Source: Cellulomonas sp. KRMCY2
Lineage (GTDB): Bacteria; Actinomycetota; Actinomycetes; Actinomycetales; Cellulomonadaceae
NCBI RefSeq assembly: GCF_000526515.1
Contig: NZ_JAGF01000001.1
Location: 1,612,001-1,676,000 of the forward strand
Direction of reading: 5' to 3'
DNA length: 64,000 nt
The stretch's first letter is position 1. Every line of letters starts with the position of its first letter. A program made the position numbers and the translations under genes. The notes under the pieces are model-generated. The model saw only the letters and a list, made by a program, of their open reading frames with translations. It did no database searches and was not told the origin of the DNA. Below are positions 25,573-34,980 of this stretch, in pieces.

Positions 25573-26447
25573 CCGCAGGTGGCGTCACCGCGACGCTGCG
25601 TCAGCTGGCCCTGGCGTCCCGGCCGCTCAGCTGGGTCAACACCGCCTACCCGTTCGCCGCCGCCTACGTCATGGCCGCGCATGAGATCGACCTCCGCCTG
25701 GTCGTCGGGACGGTGTTCTTCCTGATCCCCTACAACCTGCTGATGTACGGCGTCAACGACGTGTTCGACCACGAGTCGGACCTGCAGAACCCGCGCAAGG
25801 GTGGCGTCGAGGGCGCGCTGCTGGACCGGCGTCTGCACCGGACGACGCTGGCCGCGGCCCTGCTGCTCCCGCTGCCGTTCGTCGCGGTCCTGGTGGCGGT
25901 GGGCCCGCCGCTGTCCTGGCTGGTCCTGGCGGTGTCCCTGTTCGCGGTGCTCGCCTACTCGGTGCCGGTGCTCCGGTTCAAGGAACGCCCCGTGCTGGAC
26001 TCGCTGACCTCCAGCACGCACTTCGTCTCGCCGGCCCTGTACGGGCTGGTCCTGGCCGGACAGCCGATCGGACGCGCGGCATGGCTCGTGCTCGCCGCCT
26101 TCTTCGTGTGGGGCGCGGCGAGCCAGGCTTTCGGCGCCGTCCAGGACATCGCCGCCGACCGCGCGGCCGGGATCGGCTCGATCGCGACAGTCCTCGGTAC
26201 CCGCGGCACCGTCCGGTTCTCGCTGGGCTGTTACCTGCTGGCCGGTCTGCTCCTGCTCGCAACCCCGTGGCCCGGCCCGCTCGCCGCCCTGCTGGTCCTG
26301 CCCTATGCCGCGATCGTCTGGCCCTTCCGGTCCGTGCCCGACGCCGCCGCGGAGTCGGCCAACCGTGGCTGGCGCCAGTTCCTCGGCGCCAACTACGCGG
26401 TCGGCTTCCTCGTCACGATGCTCCTGATCTGGAGCGCCCGCCTCTGA
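25569..26447 (+). CDS. crtEb: Lycopene elongase (UbiA-type prenyltransferase)
   Basis: A 292-residue membrane protein with eight to nine helices that attaches two C5 units (DMAPP) to lycopene, giving C45 and C50 carotenoids. The first Asp-rich motif is NDVFDHESD (about residues 64-72) and the second is VQDIAADRAAG. Residues LQNPRKGG after the first motif match the CrtEb/LbtBC subgroup. GTG start overlaps the crtYf stop, so six genes from crtE to crtEb are chained by 4-base (or shorter) overlaps. Confidence 0.92.
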   Translation: MTAGGVTATLRQLALASRPLSWVNTAYPFAAAYVMAAHEIDLRLVVGTVFFLIPYNLLMYGVNDVFDHESDLQNPRKGGVEGALLDRRLHRTTLAAALLLPLPFVAVLVAVGPPLSWLVLAVSLFAVLAYSVPVLRFKERPVLDSLTSSTHFVSPALYGLVLAGQPIGRAAWLVLAAFFVWGAASQAFGAVQDIAADRAAGIGSIATVLGTRGTVRFSLGCYLLAGLLLLATPWPGPLAALLVLPYAAIVWPFRSVPDAAAESANRGWRQFLGANYAVGFLVTMLLIWSARL

Positions 26448-26488
26448 CCCACGGGTGCGTCGCGCGGACGCGCAAGGGGGAGAACGCA

Positions 26489-26533
26489 CTGCCGGGTCGG
26501 ACACCAGCCCCCTGGTTCGGCCCGACCCGGCAG
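26489..26533. terminator. Bidirectional terminator between crtEb and the regulator gene
   Basis: CTGCCGGGTCGG and its exact reverse complement form a 12-bp stem; an inner ACCAG/CTGGT pair stacks on top. It lies between two convergent genes and has no T-run. Confidence 0.8.
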
Positions 26534-26543
26534 CGCGAGGTCC

Positions 26544-27212
26544 TCAGCCAGCATCCCCCGAGCCGACGAGGACATTCTCGGGTGTGGAGTCACAGCGATA
26601 CCCCACACCCCTGACGGTGGCGATCTGCAGGCAGCCCCCCAGCTTCTCCCGCAGTCGCCGCACATGAACGTCTATGGTGCGCGTGCCCACGGCGGACGCG
26701 CCCTTGTGCCACACGGTCTCCAGCAGCTCCTCACGGCTCACCGCGCGGTGAGCGGAGCGCAGCAGGTACTCGAGCAGCGCGAACTCCTTGAAGGTGAGCG
26801 TCACGTCGCGCCCGTCGATGGCCAGGGTGCGCGCGTCGGTGTCGAGGACGACCTGCACCGGCTGGGTCGTCAGCCACGCCGTCCTGGCCCGCGTGGCCGC
26901 GGTGCCGGCGGTGGGCTGTGGGGCGTCGTCGGGCAGCGTGCTCGACTCCTCGAGGGCCTCGCGGAGCCGGGCGACGACGTCACCCTGGGAGCCGTGCCCG
27001 CCGAGAGCGAGGGCCGATCGGGTGGTTGCCTGGGGCGCGACGTCCGACACCAGGCGGACGATGGCCTGGGCCAGATCGGCGAGGAGCGCCCGTCCGGCGA
27101 CCCCTGCCTCGCCCATCCCGACGTACAGGGCGAAGCCCGGTTCGACCGGGCGTGACTGTGCCCGAGCACGCACCGCGGATGCGGCGGTCACAGGGAACGC
27201 GACAGCAGTCAT
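26544..27212 (-). CDS. OmpR-type winged-helix regulator lacking a receiver domain
   Basis: A 222-residue DNA-binding protein. Residues about 120-210 form a Trans_reg_C winged helix (LTFKEFALLEYLLRSAHRAVSREELLETVW, GTRTIDVHVRRLREKLG, IATVRGVGYRC). The first 115 residues lack the Asp-Asp...Lys pattern of receiver domains and show only EAGVAGRALLADLAQAIVRL and GGHGSQGDVVARLREAL, so control by phosphorylation is unlikely. A 21-bp tandem repeat lies about 80-120 bp upstream of the start and may be its binding site. No kinase gene is nearby. Target unknown. Confidence 0.82.
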   Translation of the reverse strand: MTAVAFPVTAASAVRARAQSRPVEPGFALYVGMGEAGVAGRALLADLAQAIVRLVSDVAPQATTRSALALGGHGSQGDVVARLREALEESSTLPDDAPQPTAGTAATRARTAWLTTQPVQVVLDTDARTLAIDGRDVTLTFKEFALLEYLLRSAHRAVSREELLETVWHKGASAVGTRTIDVHVRRLREKLGGCLQIATVRGVGYRCDSTPENVLVGSGDAG

Positions 27213-27290
27213 AGGTGCAGTGTGACTGCCCCCGCGGCCACGACCAAGCCCCCGGAGCCGACTGTCTCAGATCGTGGACAAGGATCACCC

Positions 27291-27332
27291 GGTCGAGGCA
27301 GTGCCACGGCTGGTCGACGCAGTGCCACGGCG
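27291..27332. repeat. Two tandem 21-bp direct repeats upstream of the winged-helix regulator
   Basis: Two adjacent copies, identical at 19 of 21 positions, each containing GCAGTGCCACGGC. The period equals two DNA helical turns, as in OmpR/PhoB-type direct-repeat operators. Shorter GCAGGTCGA copies follow near 27370-27385. Confidence 0.65.
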
Positions 27333-27435
27333 CGCGAGGACCGCGGTGGGGCGAGGCGGGTCGGCAGCAGGTCGAGAGCAGGTCGACGGCAGGATCGGCG
27401 GGCGCCCGTCGGGCACGCGCCGGGGGCGACCTCGG

Positions 27436-28071
27436 TCAGACCAGGCCGTAGAGCCGGTCGCCGGCATCGCCGAGACCGGGCACGATGTACGCCTTGTCGT
27501 TGAGCCGCTCGTCGACCGCCGCCACGACGATCTTGACGTCGGCGCGGTCACCGACGTGCTGACGGACGAGCTCGAGCCCCTCGGGCGCGGCGAGCAGGCA
27601 GATGCAGGTCACGTCGCGCGCGCCCCGCTCGAAGAGGTAGTCGATGCTGGCCACGAGCGTGCCGCCGGTCGCGAGCATCGGGTCGAGGACGAAGCACTGC
27701 CGGCCGGACAGGTCGTCGGGCAGCCGGTTGGCGTAGGTGATCGCCTTCAGCGTCTTCTCGTCGCGCTGCAGCCCGAGGAACCCGACCTCTGCGGTGGGCA
27801 GCAGGCGGGTCATGCCCTCGAGCATGCCGAGGCCCGCCCGCAGGATCGGGACGACCAGGGGCCGGGGCTCGGCCAGGTGGGTGCCGATCGTGCTGGCCAC
27901 CGGGGTGGTGATCTCGACCGGCTCGACGCGCACCTCGCGGGTGGCCTCGTAGGCGAGCAGGGTGACGAGCTCGTCGACGAGCAGACGGAACGTCGGGGAC
28001 GTCGTCCGCTCGTCGCGCAGGATGGTGAGCTTGTGGGCGATGAGAGGGTGGTCGGCGACGTGCAGGCGCAT
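27436..28071 (-). CDS. upp: Uracil phosphoribosyltransferase
   Basis: A 211-residue salvage enzyme making UMP from uracil and PRPP. The PRPP-binding loop is [17 protein letters not shown] (about residues 125-141), and the C-terminal DAGDRLYGL is the uracil-binding signature (GxxGDRxxGT-like). The ATG at 28071 begins [15 protein letters not shown], the family start. It diverges from tadA across 108 bases. It is a housekeeping gene with nothing unusual. Confidence 0.96.
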   Translation of the reverse strand: MRLHVADHPLIAHKLTILRDERTTSPTFRLLVDELVTLLAYEATREVRVEPVEITTPVASTIGTHLAEPRPLVVPILRAGLGMLEGMTRLLPTAEVGFLGLQRDEKTLKAITYANRLPDDLSGRQCFVLDPMLATGGTLVASIDYLFERGARDVTCICLLAAPEGLELVRQHVGDRADVKIVVAAVDERLNDKAYIVPGLGDAGDRLYGLV

Positions 28072-28113
28072 GACTGAACCGTACCGGCTGGTAGCCCCTG
28101 CTCTGTGGGCTAA

Positions 28114-28635
<522 letters not shown>

Positions 28636-28697
28636 CGGGGTCAGGCCGCGGCGGCGGGGCCACGTCGCGCTGACCGGCGTCCCGGCACGGACGGCAG

Positions 28698-29564
28698 TCA
28701 GCCGACCGCCGGGAGGACCTCCGCGAGGTGGACGAGCGTCTCCGACGTCCCGGCCTCGACCCGGACGGTGGCGAGCTCGTCGCCGCGGGTGGCACCCCGG
28801 TTGACGATGACGACGGGCAGCTGCGACCTGGCGGCGTGCCGGACGAAGCGCAACCCGGACAGCACGGCGAGCGACGACCCGGCGACGAGCAGCGCGTCGG
28901 CGCCGTCCACGACGGCGAAGGCGTCGGCCACCCTCGCCCTGGGCACGTTCTCGCCGAAGTAGACGATGTCCGGCTTGAGCATCCCGCCGCAGCGCTCGCA
29001 GTCGGCGACGACGAAGCCCGCGGTCGACTCGATCACGGCGTCGGCGTCCGGCGCGATCTCCACGTCGGCCACCGCGGCGACCGTCTTGGTGAAGCCCGGG
29101 TTGAGCGCCTCGAGGCGACGCGCGAGGTCCGCCCGGCCGGTGCGGGCCTCGCAGGCGAGGCACACGACGTCGACGTAGCTGCCGTGCAGGTCGATGACGC
29201 GGCGGCTCCCGGCGAGCTGGTGCAGCCGGTCGACGTTCTGGGTGATCACGCCGAGCACGACGCCGCGTGCCTCCAGCTCGGCCAGGGCGCTGTGGCCGGC
29301 GTTGGGCAGCGTGCGGTGGACGTGCTGCCAGCCGACGTGGTTGCGGGCCCAGTAGGTGCGCCGGAAGGCCGGGTCGGAGACGAACTGCTGGTAGGTCATC
29401 GGCCGCCGGGGAGGAGAGTCCGGACCGCGGTAGTCGGGGATGCCCGAGTCCGTCGAGATGCCGGCGCCGGTCAGCACGGCCACCCGCCGACCGGACAGCA
29501 CGTCCGCGGCTCGGTCCACCGCCTCGGGCCGGGCGGCGTCCGCGGTGGAGGTGGAGGTCGACAT
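28698..29564 (-). CDS. Sirtuin (NAD-dependent protein deacetylase)
   Basis: A 288-residue Sir2 enzyme that removes acyl groups from lysines using NAD. NAD-binding motifs are [15 protein letters not shown] and TQNVDRLHQ; the catalytic His is in VIDLHGS; zinc is held by CLAC and CERC pairs (about residues 136-139 and 189-192). An insertion of about 45 residues separates the two Cys pairs. GTG one codon upstream of the ATG at 29564 is an alternative start. It is convergent with tadA. Confidence 0.94.
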   Translation of the reverse strand: MSTSTSTADAARPEAVDRAADVLSGRRVAVLTGAGISTDSGIPDYRGPDSPPRRPMTYQQFVSDPAFRRTYWARNHVGWQHVHRTLPNAGHSALAELEARGVVLGVITQNVDRLHQLAGSRRVIDLHGSYVDVVCLACEARTGRADLARRLEALNPGFTKTVAAVADVEIAPDADAVIESTAGFVVADCERCGGMLKPDIVYFGENVPRARVADAFAVVDGADALLVAGSSLAVLSGLRFVRHAARSQLPVVIVNRGATRGDELATVRVEAGTSETLVHLAEVLPAVG

Positions 29565-29637
29565 CACCGCTCCACGGTACGTCCGGCGACCGGACGATTC
29601 GGAGTCCGGTGCGCCGACCGGGTATCGTCACCCGCGA

Positions 29638-29727
29638 GGTAGCGTGTCCGAGCGGCCTAAGGAGCACGCCTCGAAAGCGTGTGAGGGTGAAAGTCCTCCG
29701 TGGGTTCAAATCCCACCGCTACCGCCA
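29638..29727 (+). tRNA. tRNA-Ser (anticodon CGA)
   Basis: Acceptor stem GGTAGCG pairs with CGCTACC, discriminator G and an encoded CCA follow. The anticodon arm is CACGC-CTCGAAA-GCGTG (anticodon CGA, reads UCG). A long variable arm (GTGAGGGTGAAAGTCCTCC) and T arm GTGGGTTCAAATCCCAC confirm a class II tRNA-Ser. Confidence 0.97.
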
Positions 29728-29930
29728 TGGGGTACTGACGGAACTCAGGCTCTTGCAGTGACAGAACCCCTCGTGAGGGGCCCGACAGGGCCTTCGGCGG
29801 GGGGTTCGGTCGTCTCGGGGCACGGCTTGCGAACGCGTGCGTCGGCCTCACGATCCCGATGACGGTTGCCCCACACGTCCCGCTGCCGATCTACCACAAC
29901 AGCGGGCTCTGCACCTGACGGGAGTCCAAC

Positions 29931-30170
29931 ATGGTTGCGCTGCTGATCGTGGCCGCTGCGGTTGCCGTGGGAGCCGGCTGGTTCCTGGCAGGACTCAGGG
30001 GCGCGCCTGCGACGGTCCTGACGCTGCTCGGCTTCGCTGTGGTGATCGGTGCCGCGTGGGTCACCGACGGTGACGGTCAGAGGGTTGCGACGGCAGCCAT
30101 GGTCGGCTACGTCGTCGCTGTGACCGTGCGCTCGACGTCCCGGTTGGTCGTGCACCGCAACGCCGTGTAA
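29931..30170 (+). CDS. Small three-helix membrane protein, unrecognised
   Basis: A 79-residue hydrophobic protein with segments at about residues 2-20 (VALLIVAAAVAVGAGWFLAG), 28-44 (VLTLLGFAVVIGAAW) and 52-66. The ATG follows CGGGAG six bases upstream. The C-terminus is basic. I recognise no family. Codon use is typical of the genome, and the second and third positions look coding, but without homologues a chance frame cannot be excluded. Confidence 0.5.
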   Translation: MVALLIVAAAVAVGAGWFLAGLRGAPATVLTLLGFAVVIGAAWVTDGDGQRVATAAMVGYVVAVTVRSTSRLVVHRNAV

Positions 30171-30272
30171 GGGGGCGTCGCGCGCCCGGTGTCACCGGAC
30201 GCAGTCACTCGTCCGCCGGGCGCGCTGGCGCACGCGGACCCCCTAGCGTCAAGCCGACGGGAGGGGGCCGAC

Positions 30273-31184
30273 GTGCGACGCACCGCCTGGCTCGTGCTGT
30301 CCCCGTGGCTCGTCGTCGCGGTCGTGAGCGGGGTCGCCTGGGCGACGATGCTCATCCTCCGGGAGCTCCTCACCACCGACGGTGGGGGGCTCGGGAACCT
30401 CGGGGGCGAGCTCCTCGCCGTCCTCGGCGCCGCGGTCGTGTGGCTCGGCGGATCCGTCGCGCTCCTGCGCGAGGTCGCGCGCCGAACCTTCGCGGCACCC
30501 CTCGCGCGCGGGGCGGTCCGCGGGGCCGTGGTTGGCGCGGTCGTGTGCGCCGTGCCCGTTGCCGGCACCATCGGCCTCCTCGACTCCGGCGGTGCGCCGT
30601 GGGTGGCGGGGCTCGTGCCCGTCTTCCTGCCCGCCGCCGGCACGGTGGCCTTCCTCGTCACGGAGCGTCGGCTCACGGGTCGTGTGGTGCCACCTCACGA
30701 CGGCCGGCGACGAGCCGCGCCTGCCGCGCTCCTCGTCGCGCTGGCGGGCGCTCTCGTAGGAGCGACGGCGGGTGTCGTCGTCGACGTCGTCGTGCTCGGG
30801 CCGTCGTCGGACGAGCTCGGGACCGCCGCTCGCGGGCTCGTGCCGCCCGGGTACACCGTGGAGGATCCCGTGCCGATCAACGGGACGGTGCTGCTCAGCG
30901 CGCACCCGCCGTCGTCGGCGCCCGACGCCGGTGACGTGGAGGCGACGGTCGCTGCCGCGGGGTGGCGCACCGACGACGTCGAGCGTGAACCTTGGGGGAC
31001 GACGCTGGTGGTCTCACGGGGCGACGTCGAGGGGACGGTCTTGCTGGACGAGGACGGGATTGCGCCGTACACCGTGACGGTGCGGCGACGCCCCGTGGAC
31101 GGGCGCGGCGCCTTGGCAGGGGGCCTGCTCGGTGCGGGTGCGGGTGCGGGTGCCGTCGGAGCGATCGTCCGGCGCCGCACCTGA
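30273..31184 (+). CDS. Polytopic membrane protein, unrecognised
   Basis: A 303-residue protein with a GTG start behind GGGAGGGGG. It has about five predicted helices in the first 180 residues (for example WLVLSPWLVVAVVSGVAW and GAVVGAVVCAVPVAGTIGLL), then a soluble domain of about 100 residues (residues 190-280) with alternating strands (VPINGTVLLSAHPP, GTTLVVSRGDVEGTVLLDE) and a final Gly/Ala helix. The order suggests an extracellular domain held between helices. No family recognised and no functional neighbours. Confidence 0.65.
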   Translation: MRRTAWLVLSPWLVVAVVSGVAWATMLILRELLTTDGGGLGNLGGELLAVLGAAVVWLGGSVALLREVARRTFAAPLARGAVRGAVVGAVVCAVPVAGTIGLLDSGGAPWVAGLVPVFLPAAGTVAFLVTERRLTGRVVPPHDGRRRAAPAALLVALAGALVGATAGVVVDVVVLGPSSDELGTAARGLVPPGYTVEDPVPINGTVLLSAHPPSSAPDAGDVEATVAAAGWRTDDVEREPWGTTLVVSRGDVEGTVLLDEDGIAPYTVTVRRRPVDGRGALAGGLLGAGAGAGAVGAIVRRRT

Positions 31185-31312
31185 GGCTGGTCCTTGCCGC
31201 CGGACGCCTTCGCGGGCAGCTGGAGCGGCCGGGTCGGCCCGTCACCGTCGGTGCTGAACGCGCTCCTGGCTTCTGACAACATCGAGATCTTCATCCACGT
31301 CCCGAGGACACC

Positions 31313-32377
31313 ATGATTCAGTTCGCGCAGATCTCGTTCGAGCGTGCGGTGGAGTTCCGTGACCACGTGGAGGCGCGTGAGCCGTTCTTCCTCCAGGAGT
31401 TGGCGGGGTGGATGGACGCCACCGGTGGCCCGGTGGAGGGGATGGACGCGTCCGCGGAGTCGTTGGTGGAGCTGTGGGCGTGGTTCGTCGGCTTCGTCGA
31501 TGCAGGGTGTCCGGGGGTGGCGACCGACCTGCTGCCGGCCGACCAACCCGACTCCGAGCCGTGCGAGACGTCGCGGCTGTCCGCGGTGGCGGAGCGGGTG
31601 AACCACGACGTGCGGCTGGTGGTGGCCCGATACGATCCGCCGGCCCCGTGGGCGGTGCTCCGCTCGCCGAAGGGCAGGCCACCGCACATCTACCAGAACC
31701 ACACCGGCATCCAGCGTTCGGACGGGCAGGTGCCGGACTTCGAGTTCGTCGGGATCATCAGTCGAGGGCTCGTGACGGGTCGGGCGCGGACCCGTGAGCC
31801 GGACCGGTTGCTCCAGCTCGTGCAGGCGCGTTATCCCGCGGTGGTGCTTGGCGGGGTGCGGGGGGAGTCGGTGCTGGCGCCGTACCTGACCGCGGATTTG
31901 GGTCCGGTCCCGCCGCAGGCGGTGTCCCCGGTGCTGCGCTGGCTGGCCGAACCCGAACCCCCGGCACGGCCGGCCCCGGCCCCACCGGCCCCGGCCGGGC
32001 GGGGCATGGTCAAGCAGCCGCAGCTGGTGGTGATGCGCGGGCCGGGCGCGGGCCTGGAGGACCCGCGCCTGCTGGAGCCCCTGGACGAGGCAGTGGTCGC
32101 GGCCGCGCTGGTCGACCTCGGGTACACCATCGAGGGACGCCGGCCCGCACCCGCGGACCTGACCCTGGACGAGGCGACCTTCACCGCCGGGGCCGACGAC
32201 ATGTGGGTCAGCGAATTGTGCGTCGCGGCGCACGACGGGCGCCTGCGCCTGGTCGACGTCAACCAGACCGTCGCCACCCCCGAGCACTGGGACCGTGTGG
32301 TCTCGCGGTTGCGTCGCCTGGCCCGCGACCTGGGCGCCGCCCTCGGCGAACCCGACGACCTCGACACCGACGACTGA
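31313..32377 (+). CDS. Two-domain protein of unknown function
   Basis: A 354-residue acidic soluble protein with no recognised family. The N-terminal domain (1-215) contains WMDATGGPVEGMDASAESL and VNHDVRLVVARYDPPAPWAVL; a Pro/Ala linker (about 216-235) leads to a second domain (236-345) with VVMRGPGAGLEDPRLL and a C-terminal helix WDRVVSRLRRLARDLG. A highly acidic end (EPDDLDTDD) follows. The start ATG has GAGGACACC upstream. Trp-rich, acidic two-domain proteins of this kind are often immunity or SMI1-like proteins, but nothing here proves it. Confidence 0.7.
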   Translation: MIQFAQISFERAVEFRDHVEAREPFFLQELAGWMDATGGPVEGMDASAESLVELWAWFVGFVDAGCPGVATDLLPADQPDSEPCETSRLSAVAERVNHDVRLVVARYDPPAPWAVLRSPKGRPPHIYQNHTGIQRSDGQVPDFEFVGIISRGLVTGRARTREPDRLLQLVQARYPAVVLGGVRGESVLAPYLTADLGPVPPQAVSPVLRWLAEPEPPARPAPAPPAPAGRGMVKQPQLVVMRGPGAGLEDPRLLEPLDEAVVAAALVDLGYTIEGRRPAPADLTLDEATFTAGADDMWVSELCVAAHDGRLRLVDVNQTVATPEHWDRVVSRLRRLARDLGAALGEPDDLDTDD

Positions 32378-32452
32378 GGACGACCCGCGAACCACCCGCC
32401 GAACCTGTCTGCCGATCGCGCCACTCGCGGCGGCTCGGCCGGTGCGGGTGGA

Positions 32453-33718
32453 TCATCCAGCAGAGGCAGGTCGAGCGCCGAGCTCGTTCAGTCGGGTGCG
32501 AAGGAACGCATGCTCGGCCGGGTTGGTCGCCAGCTCGAGAGCACGCCGGTACGCCGTCACCGCCGCGTCTCGTCTCCCGGCTCGACGGAGCAGGTCCGCG
32601 CGGGTGACCTGGTAGGCGTGGTACCCGGCGAGGTCGAGCGTGTCGAGGATGTCGAGGGCCGCCTCTGGCCCGTCCGTCTCCGCGACCGCGACGGCACGGT
32701 TGAGTGCGACGACGGGGGTGGGGTCCACGGCGTACAGCTGGTCGTAGAGGGCGACGATCTGGCGCCAGTCCGTGTCTTCGAGACTCCTGGCGTCGGTGTG
32801 GACGGCGTTGATGGCGGCGAGGATCTGGTAGCGGCCGGGCTGTCCCCTGCGCAGGCAGGCGCGGACGATGTCGTGGCCCTCGGCGATGAGGGCGCGATCC
32901 CAGCGGGAGCGGTCCTGGTGCGCCAGCAGGACCAGGACGCCGTCCTCGACCCGGCTCGGCCGGCGCGCGTCGGTCAGGAGCATCAGGGCGAGCAGTCCGA
33001 GCACCTCGAGGTCGTCCGGCATGAGGGCCGCGAGGATCCTCGTCAGCCGGACCGCCTCGACGCACAGGTCGGTCCGGACCACCGGGCGCCCGTCGCCTGC
33101 CGGTGCGGCGGTCGGCGTCGAGGGTAGGTAGCCCTCGTTGAAGATGAGGAAGAGCGTCGCGAGGACCGCGCTCAGGCGGTCGGGCAGCTCGGCGTCCGAC
33201 GGCACCCGGTACGGGATCCGTGCCGCCTTGATCTTCTGCTTGGACCGGGTCAGCCGCTTCGCCATCGCCGCCTCGTCGACCAGGAAGGCGCTCGCGATCT
33301 CGGCGACGGTCAGGCCGCCGAGGAGTCGCAGGGTGAGCGCGACCTGGGCGCCGGTCGCCAGCGCCGGGTGGCAGCAGGTGAACATCAGCCGGAGCCGGTC
33401 GTCCACGACCGAGGAGACGGGTGCGGTGGCCCAGTCGCTGGTGTCGCTGATCATGGCGGCCTGCGCATGTTTGGCGTCGCGGATCGACTCGCGGCGGATC
33501 CGGTCGATCGCCCGGTTGCGGGCCGTCGTCGTCAGCCAGGCCCCGGGGTTCGGAGGCAGGCCGGACTCGGGCCAGCGCTGCACGGCGATGAGGTACGCCT
33601 CCTGGGCCGCCTCCTCGGCCACGTCGATGTCGCCGAAGTGGCGGACCAGGGTCGCGACGACCCGACCGTGCTCCTCCCGGAAGACACGGTCGAGATCGGG
33701 CGTCCCGCGCGTCGACAC
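32453..33718 (-). CDS. ECF42-type sigma factor with TPR extension
   Basis: A 421-residue RNA polymerase sigma factor. Sigma region 2 is VFREEHGRVVATLVRHFGDIDVAEEAAQEAY and region 4 lies around residues 125-165 (ALTLRLLGGLTVAEIASAFLV, AMAKRLTRSKQKI). The long C-terminal TPR-like extension (residues about 190-415) includes FNEGYLPS and DGPEAALDILDTLDLAGYHAY, hallmarks of group ECF42. No anti-sigma factor is present; in this group the extension itself regulates activity and the partner is a DGPF/YciI protein, found 7 bases upstream. The GTG at 33718 is the likely start. Expected targets are the neighbouring YciI and RibD-like genes. Confidence 0.92.
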   Translation of the reverse strand: MSTRGTPDLDRVFREEHGRVVATLVRHFGDIDVAEEAAQEAYLIAVQRWPESGLPPNPGAWLTTTARNRAIDRIRRESIRDAKHAQAAMISDTSDWATAPVSSVVDDRLRLMFTCCHPALATGAQVALTLRLLGGLTVAEIASAFLVDEAAMAKRLTRSKQKIKAARIPYRVPSDAELPDRLSAVLATLFLIFNEGYLPSTPTAAPAGDGRPVVRTDLCVEAVRLTRILAALMPDDLEVLGLLALMLLTDARRPSRVEDGVLVLLAHQDRSRWDRALIAEGHDIVRACLRRGQPGRYQILAAINAVHTDARSLEDTDWRQIVALYDQLYAVDPTPVVALNRAVAVAETDGPEAALDILDTLDLAGYHAYQVTRADLLRRAGRRDAAVTAYRRALELATNPAEHAFLRTRLNELGARPASAG

Positions 33719-33725
33719 GAGGCCG

Positions 33726-34079
33726 TCAGGCTTGCGGCTCGTCCTGGAACGGGCGCACCTCGACGGGCCCGGCGCAGGCCGCGGACCCCCTGCGGGCCAG
33801 CTCGAGCGCGGCGTCGAGGTCGGGGACGTCGACGATCCAGAAGCCGCCGAGGTGCTCCTTGGACTCGAGGTAGGGCCCGTCGGTGACGACCGGGTCGCCC
33901 GTGCGGGTCGCATCGACCACCGTGGCGGTGTGCGCCGGGTGCAGACCGCCGGCGAACACCCACGAGCCGGACCGCTGGAGATCGGCGTTGAACCGGTCGA
34001 CGGCCGCATAGAGGTCGTCGACGTTGTCCGGGACGGGGTCGGCGTCGCTGCCGTGGACCGACAGCAGGTACTGCGTCAT
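33726..34079 (-). CDS. YciI/DGPF-family protein, ECF42 partner
   Basis: A 117-residue ferredoxin-like fold protein beginning MTQYLLSVHG. The signature is TDGPYLESKEHLGGFWIVD, with DGPY in place of the usual DGPF. These proteins are genomic companions and regulon members of ECF42 sigma factors; the biochemical role is unresolved. The gene ends 7 bases before the sigma-factor start, indicating one operon. Confidence 0.9.
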   Translation of the reverse strand: MTQYLLSVHGSDADPVPDNVDDLYAAVDRFNADLQRSGSWVFAGGLHPAHTATVVDATRTGDPVVTDGPYLESKEHLGGFWIVDVPDLDAALELARRGSAACAGPVEVRPFQDEPQA

Positions 34080-34106
34080 GTGTGCTCCTCGTTCTCGGGA
34101 CCCTGG

Positions 34107-34748
34107 TCAGGCCTGGTGGATGACTTCCTTGCCGTCGATGACCTCGATGTCGCCGCGGTCGAGCACCCCGGCCGGTTGCAGCGTCAGGGCGACGGCCCCC
34201 GTGGACGTCGTCGTCGAGCCGATGAGGGTGAACGACCCAGGGGCGCTGCCGTCGCGGAAGAGCCGCTTCCCCTGGCCGACGACCACGGGGAAGACGATCA
34301 GTCGGTACTGGTCGATCAGGCCGGCGTCGTGCAGCGTGTGGGCCAGCGCGCAGCTGCCGTGGACCTGGAGCTCGCCGCCCGGCTTCGCCTTGAGCAGCTC
34401 CACCGCCGCGACGACGTCGCCGGCGATGACGGACGAGTTGCGCCACGAGGGCTCGCGCAGCGTGGTCGAGACGACGTGCTTGGGCCGGGTGTTGAGCACC
34501 GTGGCCACGACGTCGTCCGGGTCGGTGATCTGGGACCAGAAGGCCTGCATCATGTCGTAGGTCGTCCGGCCGAGCAGGATCTCGTCGGTCTTCGCGAACC
34601 AGTCGCCGACGATCGCCCCGAACTCCTCGTCCACGAAGGGGACGACCCCCCCGCCCTGGTCGAAGCCGTCCGATCGGTCCTCGTCCGGTCCGCCGGGTCC
34701 CTGCATGACGCCGTCGAGGCTGACGAACGCGTTGAGGGTGAGCTTCAT
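34107..34748 (-). CDS. Dihydrofolate reductase-like (RibD C-terminal) protein
   Basis: A 213-residue NADPH-binding reductase-like protein. MKLTLNAFVSLDGVMQGPGG, KTDEILLGRTTYDMMQAFW and GELQVHGSCALAHTLHDAGLIDQYRLIVFPVVVGQGKRLF match the RibD_C/YwjB family. Substrate unknown. It lies 27 bases upstream of the YciI gene, first in the ECF42 operon. Confidence 0.88.
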   Translation of the reverse strand: MKLTLNAFVSLDGVMQGPGGPDEDRSDGFDQGGGVVPFVDEEFGAIVGDWFAKTDEILLGRTTYDMMQAFWSQITDPDDVVATVLNTRPKHVVSTTLREPSWRNSSVIAGDVVAAVELLKAKPGGELQVHGSCALAHTLHDAGLIDQYRLIVFPVVVGQGKRLFRDGSAPGSFTLIGSTTTSTGAVALTLQPAGVLDRGDIEVIDGKEVIHQA

Positions 34749-34980
34749 CGTGTCTCCTTGTCGAGGCTGCCTGACAGCCGTGTGAGCTGTCCTTCACCTA
34801 CTCCACGAACGGGCCGTGCTCCGTAGGACACCCTGCCGGAGACAACACGCGCCGTACACCCGGGGAGCGCCCCGGACGACCACGCCAGGTCGCCGCCGCC
34901 GTTGCGCCCGACCTCCTGCCAGCCCCAGACCTCGTACTGCCCGGCCGGAGCGGTCGCCGGCGGCCGTCGGGTCCGCCACG

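Noticed and set aside
29638-32377. Genomic island integrated at tRNA-Ser
   Set aside because: No integrase, no direct repeat of the tRNA 3' end found downstream and no composition change that I could see; only the unrecognised genes hinted at it.
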